Notes under the pieces: generated by a model | The model's database searches: none | The model's input: only the letters and a program-made list of their open reading frames with translations | What the model was told of the DNA's origin: nothing | Translations under genes and position numbers: made by a program | From: Aquisalinus flavus | GTDB taxonomy: Bacteria > Pseudomonadota > Alphaproteobacteria > Caulobacterales > Parvularculaceae | Reading direction: 5' to 3' | Length of the DNA stretch: 64,000 nucleotides | NCBI RefSeq assembly: GCF_022559625.1 | Contig: NZ_CP042288.1 | Coordinates: 1,744,055-1,808,054 of the forward strand | Shown here: one piece after another, positions 8,492 through 16,466 of the stretch | How positions within the stretch are numbered: position 1 is the first letter of the stretch | How the letters are laid out: each line of letters begins with the position of its first letter

Positions 8492-9145
8492 CCTGCATTT
8501 GCTAATACAAGTGCCCGGTTTCGCATAGTACCTGAATCAAGCTTAACCCTGACTGAAAAAGCTTCCAGCTCAAGCGTAAGATCCGGGGTCATTTGAAGTC
8601 CAGGTAGTACCGAGGATAAACGAACCCGAATATATTAAGCTACCCTTGAGTTGTTTTCGCGTTGTCATACCAAGGAAAATTGCGAGGAAACACGAGCTTC
8701 TCATCCAAAGGATTTCTTGGAGAGCGCTGCTGTACCAGAATATTGAAGCAGACACGCCGTAGGATTCGAACTTGGATGTGCCATGAATTTCAAACCTTTA
8801 GAGAACCTGCTCCGAGGGCAAAGCAACCCAACAGAAAACTCAATCCCCGCGCATCTGGGTGAAATTATGCTGGGCCATGGAAAGGATCCAGCTCCATGCA
8901 TCACGATACCAGGCAGTCAATTCTACCCGAAGCAACGGGCGGGTCGTTGTGTCGATTGTAGATAGTCCGCATTACAGGGCGGCCTTCAACCCGTTTGAGG
9001 CAGCCAGCTTGGCCGGCTATCGAAAACCGGAAATTTTTTCATTTTCACCCTCCGCTCACCCGGGCTATTCCCACGAAAACACAAATGATGACGATAGTGC
9101 GCTGAAAAAGCACCACCGCTTCAATACGTGGGTTTTCGCCAGACG
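8492..9145. other. 654-bp intergenic stretch, no confident gene
   Basis: Lower in GC than the flanking genes. It must hold the promoter of the kinase gene and probably that of the AlkB-like gene. A 60-codon plus-strand frame (8783-8965, starting MNFKPLENLL) has only a weak GGATG-type site and no recognisable domain, so it is not called. A 12-mer (8761-8772) matches a sequence at 11297-11308 and resembles the T-arm of the nearby tRNA. Nothing else was seen. Confidence 0.5.
8761..8772 (+). repeat. Left copy of 12-bp tRNA-like direct repeat
   Basis: AGGATTCGAACT, identical to 11297-11308 and sharing the 10-mer GATTCGAACT with the T-arm of tRNA-Arg (11419-11428). The two copies bracket the AlkB-Fic patch, as decayed attachment sites of a tRNA-targeting element might. 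It does not fold as part of a tRNA. A 12-mer match alone is weak evidence. Confidence 0.3.
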
Positions 9146-9739
9146 ATGACTGATCAAAAGAAATTTAGTTTCGTATCTGGCAGTCCAATCGACGGGTTTC
9201 GGTATGTTCCGGATTTTCTCGATAGGGATACCGAAGCCACCCTTGTAGAATTTATCGATCGGCAATCCTGGCGTGATGATCTGGCAAGACGCGTGCAGCA
9301 CTATGGATATGTCTACGACTACCGGGCGCGCCAGATCCGCCCCGACATGTATCTCGGGGACTTGCCCGGACCGTTCGCAACGCTGGCAGAACGCCTTGTC
9401 GCAGAACGCCGCTTCGCCCGCTTGCCGGATCAAGTCATCGTTAACGACTATCTGCCAGGCCAGGGCATCGCCCCGCACACCGATTGCATTCCCTGTTTCG
9501 GCGAAATCATCGCCTCAATCAGCTTATTGTCGGCCTGTGAAATGGAATTCCTGAATACGCAGTCCCACAATAGTCGGAAATCGCAGTTGCTGGAACCGCG
9601 CAGCTTGCTGACACTCTCCGGCCCTGCACGCTTTGAATGGCAGCATGCAATCCGACCGCGCAGGTCGGATTTAGTCGACGGCATCCGCCATCAACGCAGC
9701 CGTCGCATATCGCTGACCTTCAGAACAGTGATCCTGTAG
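9146..9739 (+). CDS. AlkB-family Fe(II)/2-oxoglutarate dioxygenase
   Basis: A 197-residue protein. AlkB-type enzymes oxidatively remove alkyl groups from nucleic acid bases. The double-stranded beta-helix signature is present: NDYLPGQGIAPHTD gives iron ligands His111 and Asp113, FEWQHAI gives the distal His167, and RRISLTFR gives the 2-oxoglutarate-binding Arg187 with Arg193. This matches the short AlkB-like proteins (ALKBH8/AlkB clade) by motif spacing. ATG 9146 is preferred over GTG 9128 on family length, but neither has a clear ribosome site. It stands alone, followed by a 39-codon frame five bases on. DNA or RNA repair is inferred from the family. Confidence 0.9.
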   Translation: MTDQKKFSFVSGSPIDGFRYVPDFLDRDTEATLVEFIDRQSWRDDLARRVQHYGYVYDYRARQIRPDMYLGDLPGPFATLAERLVAERRFARLPDQVIVNDYLPGQGIAPHTDCIPCFGEIIASISLLSACEMEFLNTQSHNSRKSQLLEPRSLLTLSGPARFEWQHAIRPRRSDLVDGIRHQRSRRISLTFRTVIL

Positions 9740-9744
9740 AAAAA

Positions 9745-9864
9745 ATGGCGCACCTCACAGGAGAGTCTTCCAACTCCTGCGGGCCTGAATTGTTCGAAGA
9801 ACTGGAGCGCTGGAACGAGGTACTAAAGGCGCTGGACCATGACGATTTCGGGCCAACGCCATGA
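9745..9864 (+). CDS. Possible 39-residue protein downstream of the AlkB gene
   Basis: ATG 9745 lies five bases after the AlkB stop, and the frame encodes an acidic, helix-prone peptide (GPELFEELERWNEVLKALD) ending at TGA 9862-9864. No ribosome site is obvious, so translation would depend on coupling to the preceding gene. It converges on the Fic gene with an 17-base gap. It could equally be the remnant of a longer protein. Function unknown. Confidence 0.35.
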   Translation: MAHLTGESSNSCGPELFEELERWNEVLKALDHDDFGPTP

Positions 9865-9881
9865 TGGTCCCAGCATTGCAA

Positions 9882-10934
9882 TCACAGGGAATACCAGGTG
9901 GCCCGGGCTTTTCCGTGTCGCTTGATACGCCCTGCCTCTACGAGTTCACGCAAACGCACTTTCAACGTGTTCTTGTTCGCGCCGATGGCACGGGCAAGTT
10001 GGGAGGGGGTCTGGCGACCTTCCTTTCGCAGAAGCGCTATAACCTGCACCGATATTTCGGGAAGGTCATCGTCGCTATCGCTCCCTCCGCTCTCCTTCTC
10101 GATACGGGCTTCGAGCGTGTCCTTTTGCTTCTTCAGCGAGCGCAGAAAAAAACCGGTCCATGGCATCCAGTCCGGATTATCCGTCTTCAGGGTCGTCTGC
10201 GTCCTGCGCAGCGCCTTGTAATAAAAGTCCTTATTCGCTTCGACCACACTTTCGAGAGATGCAAACGGAACATAGGCGTATCCGGCCCGCATCAACAGCA
10301 AGGTCGTCAGCACACGGGACAAACGCCCGTTTCCATCCTGAAAGGGATGGATAGCCAGAAAGGTCACGATAAAGACGGCGATGATCAGCAAGGGGTGGTG
10401 GGACTCTTCCGCAATTGCCTTATTGGTCCATGCGACCAGCTCCTCCATTTCGCGCGGCGTATCGAATGGCGTCGCCGTCTCGAAGACCACGCCGATTTCT
10501 TTCCCGTCTGCATCGAAGGCGACGACATTGTTCGCGAGTGTCTTGTAGGAACCCCTATGGCGTTCATCCTTGGTCGAATGGCGCAGCAACACCTGATGCA
10601 ATTGGCGAATGTGGTTTTCGGTGATACGCATATCGGCATAGGCCTCGAAAACCATATCCATGGCTTCGGCATAGCCCGCTACTTCCTGTTCATCGCGCGT
10701 GAGAAAGGAGGTCTTCTCCAGATTGGACAGCAAGGTTTCCACCTGAACATCGGTCAGCTTTGCCCCTTCGATGCGGGTCGAAGAGCCGATGCTCTCGACA
10801 GCCGCCACCTTACGAAGGGCATTCAAGCGATCCGGGGAGAGGGTCTTCAACGCTTGCCAACGGCCTTTGAATTCATCGACCTCGGCGATGAGCTTAACAA
10901 GCTCAGATGTCAGGGCAAAAACAGGCTCTTTCAT
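9882..10934 (-). CDS. Fic-domain AMPylating protein, class II, with C-terminal winged helix
   Basis: A 350-residue Fic protein, a family that transfers AMP (or another phosphate-linked group) to protein hydroxyls. The catalytic motif HPFQDGNGR is complete at 196-204. The inhibitory helix motif (S/T)xxxE(G/N) is present upstream at Ser52-Glu56-Gly57, which makes it an N-terminally self-inhibited (class II) Fic. Residues about 290-350 are a winged-helix DNA-binding domain (TPSQLARAIGANKNTLKVRL), as in Fic proteins that regulate their own promoter. Ten-base repeats lie just upstream. No antitoxin gene is needed for class II. Stand-alone gene between the AlkB patch and a small ORF. Confidence 0.93.
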   Translation of the reverse strand: MKEPVFALTSELVKLIAEVDEFKGRWQALKTLSPDRLNALRKVAAVESIGSSTRIEGAKLTDVQVETLLSNLEKTSFLTRDEQEVAGYAEAMDMVFEAYADMRITENHIRQLHQVLLRHSTKDERHRGSYKTLANNVVAFDADGKEIGVVFETATPFDTPREMEELVAWTNKAIAEESHHPLLIIAVFIVTFLAIHPFQDGNGRLSRVLTTLLLMRAGYAYVPFASLESVVEANKDFYYKALRRTQTTLKTDNPDWMPWTGFFLRSLKKQKDTLEARIEKESGGSDSDDDLPEISVQVIALLRKEGRQTPSQLARAIGANKNTLKVRLRELVEAGRIKRHGKARATWYSL

Positions 10935-10953
10935 GTCGGGATATCCAATTCCA

Positions 10954-10983
10954 TACCCGATTATACCCGATTCAACCCGGTCT
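10954..10983. promoter_or_regulatory. Ten-base direct repeats upstream of fic, candidate operator
   Basis: TACCCGATTA (10954-10963), TACCCGATTC (10964-10973) and a weaker AACCCGGTCT (10974-10983) follow head to tail 20 bases upstream of the fic start. One helical turn per repeat suits binding by the protein's own winged helix. An inverted partial copy (TCGGGATA) lies at 10936-10943. Confidence 0.45.
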
Positions 10984-10999
10984 TTACCAGAGCAAATGG

Positions 11000-11254
11000 T
11001 CAGTCATCCTTGGAAGCGCCTGTACAAGCCCGTTCGGGGATCGCGTTAATACCAAATCCCATATCCACAAAGGGCTGCAAGGTATTCATCAGCGCAGTTA
11101 GATATTCCAGAGCCTGCTCTCTCGTCGTATCTTCTTCCTCAAACAGATATAGAAAATCTTCCGCTTTGGGCTGTAATAATCTGTCTGTTTTATCATTACC
11201 GTGTACTGAAGGGGATAATTCTTCGAAATCAATTTCGGACATTCGGGCCACCAT
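11000..11254 (-). CDS. Small acidic protein of unknown function
   Basis: An 84-residue acidic protein with no membrane segment or recognised domain; the middle (residues 27-64) is predicted helical. ATG 11254 has a weak GAGAA site; an internal Met at residue 5 is an alternative start. It is lower in GC than the core genes around and lies between fic and tRNA-Arg, so it is probably accessory. Confidence 0.5.
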   Translation of the reverse strand: MVARMSEIDFEELSPSVHGNDKTDRLLQPKAEDFLYLFEEEDTTREQALEYLTALMNTLQPFVDMGFGINAIPERACTGASKDD

Positions 11255-11296
11255 TTCTCATATATTGTTGGGTTGTATTACGCAGAGAAGCCCTGA

Positions 11297-11308
11297 AGGA
11301 TTCGAACT
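11297..11308 (+). repeat. Right copy of 12-bp tRNA-like direct repeat
   Basis: AGGATTCGAACT, identical to 8761-8772, about 100 bases from the 3' end of tRNA-Arg. With the left copy it brackets the AlkB, fic and small-ORF segment. Confidence 0.3.
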
Positions 11309-11403
11309 CAGAAACATATTAGAAAACAGGGCTTTAGGTGACAAAGCCTACCCTGTGCCGGTTAATGGGAATAATTACCTATTTAATATCAATGACTTAA
11401 AAG

Positions 11404-11480
11404 TGGCGCACCCGAAGAGATTCGAACTCCTGACCCCCAGATTCGTAGTCTGGTGCTCTATCCAGCTGAGCTACGGGTGC
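11404..11480 (-). tRNA. tRNA-Arg(ACG)
   Basis: Minus-strand cloverleaf of 77 nt: acceptor GCACCCG/CGGGTGC, T8-A9, D-arm GCTC..GAGC, anticodon loop CTACGAA with ACG anticodon, T-arm with GTTCGAATC, G73 and an encoded CCA (11404-11406). The A34 should be edited to inosine by TadA and read CGU, CGC and CGA. Confidence 0.97.
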
Positions 11481-11613
11481 GCATTTCAGCCCGCGGGCAG
11501 CCAAAAGGCCGCCGGTGCCGAGAACCGGCGTTAAAGCCCAATCGCGCGGCAATTGCAAGCCTGTTTTCCGGGATTTTTCCGCCGCAATCCCGCCAAGCCC
11601 GCTTACCCGGGCG

Positions 11614-12117
11614 TCACAGATCGAGCCGGTAATAGGCGACGTGCTTTTCACGCGGTTCCAGCACCGCCCGCCCGCACGCAACGAAACCGAGCGTCTGGTG
11701 AAAGGCGATGGAGACCGGATTGGGCGGCAGCATGTTGATCTCGCAGCCAATCACCGGCACGCCCGCCGCTCGCGCCAGCGCGGCCAGATCCTCATAGAAC
11801 ACGCGCCCATGGCCCTGCCCGCGCGCGCCTTGCGCGACGACGACGCGGTCGACATAGACAAACCGCTCATGGCGCTCCGCGAACCAGCGATAGTTCGGGC
11901 TGACATAATCGGCGCCCTCGCGATAGGCGATCATCATCGCGGCGCCATCGCCGCTCTGGCGGGCATAGGCGGCGCCGGCGATCAGCGCTTCGAGGTCGCC
12001 CTCACAGAGCCAGGACAGCTTGTCATGGTCGGCATTGTTGATCGCCCTCAGCCCCGCCAGATGACGCGGCTCGATCGGCGCCGGTCTGGCATCAGGCGGC
12101 GTCGCATCGGGCGCCAT
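11614..12117 (-). CDS. GNAT-family N-acetyltransferase
   Basis: A 167-residue GNAT protein that would move an acetyl group from acetyl-CoA to an amine. Strand beta-4 plus the CoA-pyrophosphate loop are seen as VYVDRVVVAQGARGQGHGR (consensus Q/RxxGxG/A), followed by the helix and strand of motif B (NPVSIAFHQTLGF). The substrate cannot be told. It starts two bases after the stop of the P1 peptidase gene, so the two are cotranscribed. Confidence 0.88.
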   Translation of the reverse strand: MAPDATPPDARPAPIEPRHLAGLRAINNADHDKLSWLCEGDLEALIAGAAYARQSGDGAAMMIAYREGADYVSPNYRWFAERHERFVYVDRVVVAQGARGQGHGRVFYEDLAALARAAGVPVIGCEINMLPPNPVSIAFHQTLGFVACGRAVLEPREKHVAYYRLDL

Positions 12118-12119
12118 GC

Positions 12120-13166
12120 TCAGGCCCCGCTCGCCGCGTACACCCCGCGGGCAATCGCCCGGGCGAGGCAGTCGGCGGCGTGATTGCCGAGAACGGTGAG
12201 CGACAGCGCCCTCGGCTCGGGCAAGGGCGTCGCGCCTGTGGACAGGGCAAACACCGTGTCGCCATCGACCGGTGCATGGGCGGGCCTGAGCGCCCGCGAC
12301 AGGCCATCCTGCGCCATGATGGCGAGGCGCTTGCAGTCCGCTGTCGACAACGCCGCATCGGTGGCGACGGCACAGATCGTCGTGTTCGCGCCCGGTGTCG
12401 CTGCGCCCGCCCCGCCAGCCGCGCTGACAGGACCGAGCTTGGTATCATCGGGAAACCCTTGCGCCGCCTCGCTGCCAGCGGGCCGGACGCCGCCGAATTC
12501 GCCACCCTGCTCGAACGGCCAGGCCCAGAAACATGTCGTGCCGGGGATATAGGGCGAGCCGAAGGCGTTGACCGCCACGATTGCGCCCACGGTGATGCCA
12601 TCCGCCGTGACGAAGGACGCCGTGCCGAGCCCGCCGGGCCAGGCCCCGGCCCGCGCGCCATAACCGGCGCCAATCCGCCCGATGGCAGCATCCCTGCCGC
12701 CAGCGCCCTGCGCATCGGCCAGTGCCTCGCGGCCGAGCCGGGCATAGGGCGGCGCCTCCCCCCAGGCCTTGTTGCCGCCATTGGCAAGGTCATAGAGGAT
12801 AGCGGCGGGCACGATGGGCGAGACCGGTACGCCCGGCGACGGCACCAGGGCATAACCGGTGCCGGCAGCGCCCAGAACCGCCGCGACCGCATCGGCGGCG
12901 CCAAGGCCATAGACAGACCCGCCCGAAAGAACGAGCGCGTTCAGCCCGCCGACAAGCCGCTCCGGGTCGAGGGCATCGGTCTCGCGCGTGCCCGGCCCGC
13001 CGCCGCGCACATCGACGGAGGCCGCCACCAGCCGGTCGGGCAGGATCACGGTGACGCCGGTGTTGACCGCCGGGTCATGGCTGTGCCCGACCCGTAACCC
13101 GTCTATGTCGGTGATCGCGTTGCGCGGCCCCGGATGTCCGTTTCGAGCTGTGCCTTGATTTGCCAT
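12120..13166 (-). CDS. P1-family (DmpA/NylC-like) N-terminal nucleophile hydrolase
   Basis: A 348-residue member of peptidase family S58/P1, which includes DmpA aminopeptidase and endo-type nylon hydrolase, enzymes that mature by self-cleavage. Family landmarks are NAITDIDGLRVGH, GVTVILPD, VDVRGGGPGTRETD, LVLSGGSVYGLGAADAV and GANTTICAVATDA; the last holds the usual autocleavage Asn-Thr, so a mature nucleophile Thr is inferred at NTTICA. The start at 13166 has GGTGGA upstream; a longer frame to 13217 would run into the divergent promoter. It pairs with the GNAT gene and is divergent from a gamma-glutamyltransferase. Confidence 0.9.
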   Translation of the reverse strand: MANQGTARNGHPGPRNAITDIDGLRVGHSHDPAVNTGVTVILPDRLVAASVDVRGGGPGTRETDALDPERLVGGLNALVLSGGSVYGLGAADAVAAVLGAAGTGYALVPSPGVPVSPIVPAAILYDLANGGNKAWGEAPPYARLGREALADAQGAGGRDAAIGRIGAGYGARAGAWPGGLGTASFVTADGITVGAIVAVNAFGSPYIPGTTCFWAWPFEQGGEFGGVRPAGSEAAQGFPDDTKLGPVSAAGGAGAATPGANTTICAVATDAALSTADCKRLAIMAQDGLSRALRPAHAPVDGDTVFALSTGATPLPEPRALSLTVLGNHAADCLARAIARGVYAASGA

Positions 13167-13219
13167 GTAACACGTTCCACCCTGCTGTCCTTGTACCGTT
13201 ATCAAGCGAAAGCCCATTC

Positions 13220-15013
13220 ATGTTCAAGCCCAGCCCGTCTATCGCCCTGCTTCTCGGCCTCGCACTCGCTGCCGCCTGCGGCCAGCCGCAGGCCCCTGAC
13301 GCGGCGCGCACGGAGAAGGCCGCCGATGCCCGTGACGCCCTCGACGGCAAGTTCGCGATCGCCACGGCGAACCCGCTTGCGACGCAGGCCGGTGCCGATG
13401 TTCTCGCCCGCGGCGGCACGGCGGCGGATGCCGCGATTGCGGTGCAGGCGGTACTGTCCCTGGTAGAGCCGCAATCCTCCGGCCTCGGCGGTGGCGCCTT
13501 CATGCTGCATTACGACCCGTCGAGCGGGCGCACCATCGCCTATGACGGCCGCGAGACCGCCCCGCAAAGCGCCGCGCCGGACATGTTCCTCGCCCCGGAC
13601 GGCAGCCCGATGAATTTCTACGATGCGATCACTGGCGGGCGCTCGGTCGGCGTGCCAGGCGTCATCGCTATGCTCACCCTGGCCCATCAACAGCATGGCA
13701 CCCTGCCGCTGGCCGAACTGCTTGCCCCGGCCCGCGAACTTGCCGAAAACGGGTTCGATATCTCGCCGCGTCTCAACGGCCTGATCGTCCGCATGAGCGA
13801 GGCAGGGCGCCTCGGCCAGATGACCGGCTCTCAGGACTATTTCTTCGACGAGGCCGGCGCGCCCCTGCCCGTCGGTCATGTCCTGAAGAACCCTGCCTAT
13901 GCCCGGATGCTCCAGACCCTTTCCGACCAGGGGCCCGGTGCCTTCTATGGCGGCGAGATCGCCCAGGAAATCGCCGCGACGGTCGATTCCATCGCCGGAC
14001 CGGGCACGCTGACGGTCGAGGATTTCTTCGACTATTCTCCCGTTGAGCGCGAACCTGTCTGCGCACCCTATCGCGGCAAGACGATCTGCTCCATGGGCCC
14101 GCCCTCCTCCGGCGGCGTGACCGTGCTGCAGATCCTCTCCCTGCTGGAACAGACTGCATTCGATCAGTATACGGCGCAATCACCGGAAGCCTGGCACCTG
14201 CTGATGGAGGCAAGCCGCCTCGCCTATGCCGACCGCAATCTCTATCTCGCCGACCCGGCCTTCATGAGCATTGGCGACCATGGCGCCGGCGATATCGTCG
14301 ATGCCCTGCTCGCCCCCGGCTATATCGCTGACCGGGCGAGCCTGATCCAGGTCGACCGCTCCGCAATCGAGGTCGCGCCGGGCGATCCGTTCGAGGGCGA
14401 CGCCCATCTCGGCCTCGATGGCTCGCCGGAGCCGCCCTCGACCAGCCATTTCTCGATCCGCGACGGCAAGGGGCGCGTCGTCTCCATGACATCGTCTGTC
14501 GAAGCGCCGTTTGGGTCGCATATCATGGCGGCGGGGATCATCCTCAACAATCAGCTGACGGACTTTTCCTTCGTGCCGGAGCGCAATGGCCAGCCGGTCG
14601 CCAATGCGCCGCTGGCGGGCAAGCGGCCGCGATCATCCATGTCGCCGGTGATCATCTTCAACGCGGACGGATCGTTCCATGCCGCGCTTGGCTCTCCCGG
14701 CGGGCCTGCGATCATCGGCTATGTCGCCAAGACCATTGTCGGTATGCTCGACTGGGACATGACCATGCAGGAAGCGATCGACCTGCCCAATATCGTGATC
14801 CCGCGCGGCGGCGTTCTGGTCGAGGATGACCGGCTCGATGCCGAACGCCTCGCCGCGCTGGCCGCCTTCGGGCTCGAGCCGCGCGAGACGGAGCTGAGCA
14901 GCGGTGTCTATGGCGTCATGGTGACGGCCGATGGCGAGTTAACCGGCGGCGCCGACAAACGCCGCGAGGGCACTGTCGTGATTGGCGATGTTGCGACAGC
15001 GGACCCGGAATAG
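13220..15013 (+). CDS. ggt: Gamma-glutamyltransferase (glutathione hydrolase), lipoprotein form
   Basis: A 597-residue Ntn hydrolase precursor. The N-terminus is a lipoprotein signal with lipobox LAAAC (Cys 20), so it is likely anchored in the envelope. Family blocks are seen: ANPLATQAGADVLARGGTAADAA, GLGGGAFMLHYD, DGRETAP, GRSVGVPG, PPSSGGVT and the C-terminal GSPGGPAIIGYV. The autocleavage/nucleophile Thr is Thr408 in PPSTSHFSI, which splits large and small subunits. It would hydrolyse or transfer the gamma-glutamyl group of glutathione or similar peptides. Divergent from the P1 peptidase with a 53-base shared promoter region; followed by a lipoprotein gene. Confidence 0.93.
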   Translation: MFKPSPSIALLLGLALAAACGQPQAPDAARTEKAADARDALDGKFAIATANPLATQAGADVLARGGTAADAAIAVQAVLSLVEPQSSGLGGGAFMLHYDPSSGRTIAYDGRETAPQSAAPDMFLAPDGSPMNFYDAITGGRSVGVPGVIAMLTLAHQQHGTLPLAELLAPARELAENGFDISPRLNGLIVRMSEAGRLGQMTGSQDYFFDEAGAPLPVGHVLKNPAYARMLQTLSDQGPGAFYGGEIAQEIAATVDSIAGPGTLTVEDFFDYSPVEREPVCAPYRGKTICSMGPPSSGGVTVLQILSLLEQTAFDQYTAQSPEAWHLLMEASRLAYADRNLYLADPAFMSIGDHGAGDIVDALLAPGYIADRASLIQVDRSAIEVAPGDPFEGDAHLGLDGSPEPPSTSHFSIRDGKGRVVSMTSSVEAPFGSHIMAAGIILNNQLTDFSFVPERNGQPVANAPLAGKRPRSSMSPVIIFNADGSFHAALGSPGGPAIIGYVAKTIVGMLDWDMTMQEAIDLPNIVIPRGGVLVEDDRLDAERLAALAAFGLEPRETELSSGVYGVMVTADGELTGGADKRREGTVVIGDVATADPE

Positions 15014-15076
15014 CCTCTTTCGCCGAGTATCAATTCAGGGGACACTAACGGCCGACCAAGGAAAGTGATCCCGCCC

Positions 15077-15727
15077 ATGAACAAGATCCTGCTAGCCACC
15101 CTGTCCCTGTCCGCCCTGCTCGCGGCCTGCGCCGAAGACGCGGCCACACCCGCCGCCCCGGAAGAGACGGCGAGCGAAGAACTGACCGCTGAGGAAACAG
15201 ATGAAGTCATCGAGGATCTGGAAGCCGACATGGCCAGCCTTCCTGTGCGCGCCGGTGATGAGGACCTGGCCGGCGCGGATTGCGACCCGGCAACGGCTGA
15301 GGGCTATTGCGGCGTCCTGTTCGGCATGAGCGCCGGGGAAGCCCGCGCCGCCTATCCCGGCGGGCTGGTCGGCGGGCCAGACGAAGACCCTTATGGCGAT
15401 CCCGGCTGTTATTATCTCAACGTCGCGCCCGAAAACTACGAGATCGGCTTCATGGTCGTCGACGGCACGGTCATGCGCCTCGATGTCCGCGCGCCGGGCG
15501 TTACCACCGAGGCGGGCGCCATGGTCGGCATGGCGGCAGAGGACGTCCTCGCGCGCTATCCCGATGCCGAGCGCCTGCCGAACAAGTATACGGATGAAGA
15601 CGATATCCATGTCGATCTCGGCAATGACGCCAAGGCCATCTTCGAACAGGAAGTCGGTGAGGGCACGATCAGCCGCTATCGCATCGGCCTTGCGCCGCCG
15701 GTCGATTATGTCGAAGGCTGTGCCTAA
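15077..15727 (+). CDS. Acidic lipoprotein of unknown function
   Basis: A 216-residue lipoprotein: M-N-K-I then a hydrophobic run and lipobox LLAAC (Cys 18). A very acidic Glu/Thr-rich linker (about 20-50) leads to a globular part with four Cys near CDPATAEGYCGV, GCYYLN and a C-terminal EGCA. The start at 15077 has GGAAAG upstream. It lies 63 bases after ggt on the same strand. No domain was recognised; Hyphomonad- or Parvularcula-like genomes carry many such envelope proteins, but the job is unknown. Confidence 0.82.
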   Translation: MNKILLATLSLSALLAACAEDAATPAAPEETASEELTAEETDEVIEDLEADMASLPVRAGDEDLAGADCDPATAEGYCGVLFGMSAGEARAAYPGGLVGGPDEDPYGDPGCYYLNVAPENYEIGFMVVDGTVMRLDVRAPGVTTEAGAMVGMAAEDVLARYPDAERLPNKYTDEDDIHVDLGNDAKAIFEQEVGEGTISRYRIGLAPPVDYVEGCA

Positions 15728-15735
15728 GCGCTAAT

Positions 15736-16344
15736 TTAGAGAAGTCCCGCTTCACCAAGCGCGGCCCGCAACGCGGCAGCGTCGGTAAAGTGCACAGCCT
15801 TCATGCCGGCGGCGATCGCGGCGTCGACATTGTCCTGCCGGTCGTCGATGAACAACACCTCAGCCGGATCGGGATTGCCCATCCGCTCCAGCGCAATCGC
15901 GTAGATGCGCGGGTCGGGCTTGATCATCTTCTCTTTGGCGGAGATGATGACGTCACGGAAGTCCGTCAGCACGGGGAATTCTTCCCGCATTTCCGGCCAG
16001 ACTTCGGCCGGCATGTTGGACAGGGCATAGAGCGGCACGCCCGCCACTTTCAATGCGCGCACGATATCATCGACCCCGTCGACATAGCCGTCGAACATGT
16101 CGAGCCAGTCGATCCGCCAGGCATGGATCAGCTCGGCATGTTCCGGGTGCTTCTCGATCAGTCGCCGCGCATTCTCCGCCATCGGCACGCCGCGATCATG
16201 CTGCTTGTGCCAGTCCATCGTGGTGACGGTGGCGCAGAATTCCTCGGCCTGTTCGCGCGAGCCCATCAGCTCCGTGTACAGACGCACAGGATCCCAGTCG
16301 AGCAGGACGTTGCCGAGATCAAATAGTGCAATAGACGCCATCAT
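15736..16344 (-). CDS. HAD-superfamily (subfamily IA) hydrolase, YihX-like
   Basis: A 202-residue HAD enzyme. The nucleophile loop FDLGNVLLDWD, motif II Ser in ALSN, motif III Lys in KMIKPDPRIY and motif IV FIDDRQDN are all present. The DLGN form of motif I is typical of YihX-type sugar phosphatases and haloacid-dehalogenase relatives; the specific substrate is unknown. Two adjacent ATG codons at 16344 and 16341 follow GAAGGAAAA; the first was taken. Its gene converges on the lipoprotein gene and lies downstream of mnmA across a palindromic repeat. Confidence 0.9.
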   Translation of the reverse strand: MMASIALFDLGNVLLDWDPVRLYTELMGSREQAEEFCATVTTMDWHKQHDRGVPMAENARRLIEKHPEHAELIHAWRIDWLDMFDGYVDGVDDIVRALKVAGVPLYALSNMPAEVWPEMREEFPVLTDFRDVIISAKEKMIKPDPRIYAIALERMGNPDPAEVLFIDDRQDNVDAAIAAGMKAVHFTDAAALRAALGEAGLL

Positions 16345-16391
16345 ATTTTCCTTCACAAGGCCCTCGCCCTTCGTGGGCAACTGCGTTGCCA

Positions 16392-16454
16392 CCTCAGGGT
16401 GAGGGCATGAACATCCTCATCCTGAGGTGCTCGCGCAGCGAGCCTCGAAGGACG
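16392..16454. repeat. Dispersed palindromic repeat (CCTCATCCTGAGG family)
   Basis: CCTCAGGGTGAGG (16392-16404) is an inverted copy of CCTCATCCTGAGG (16415-16427), followed by an inner hairpin GCTCGC/GCGAGC and the tail CCTCGAAGGACG. Related copies occur at 26451-26492, 26527-26569 and 29691-29753. Here it fills the gap between the HAD and mnmA genes. Confidence 0.85.
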
Positions 16455-16466
16455 GGGATGCCATGC

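Noticed and set aside
8757..8775. tRNA-like TTCGAA sequence
   Set aside because: The flanking bases cannot form a T stem and no acceptor or anticodon arm is present, so no tRNA; kept only as a short repeat.
8783..8965. 60-codon ORF in the kinase upstream region
   Set aside because: Weak ribosome site and no recognisable feature.
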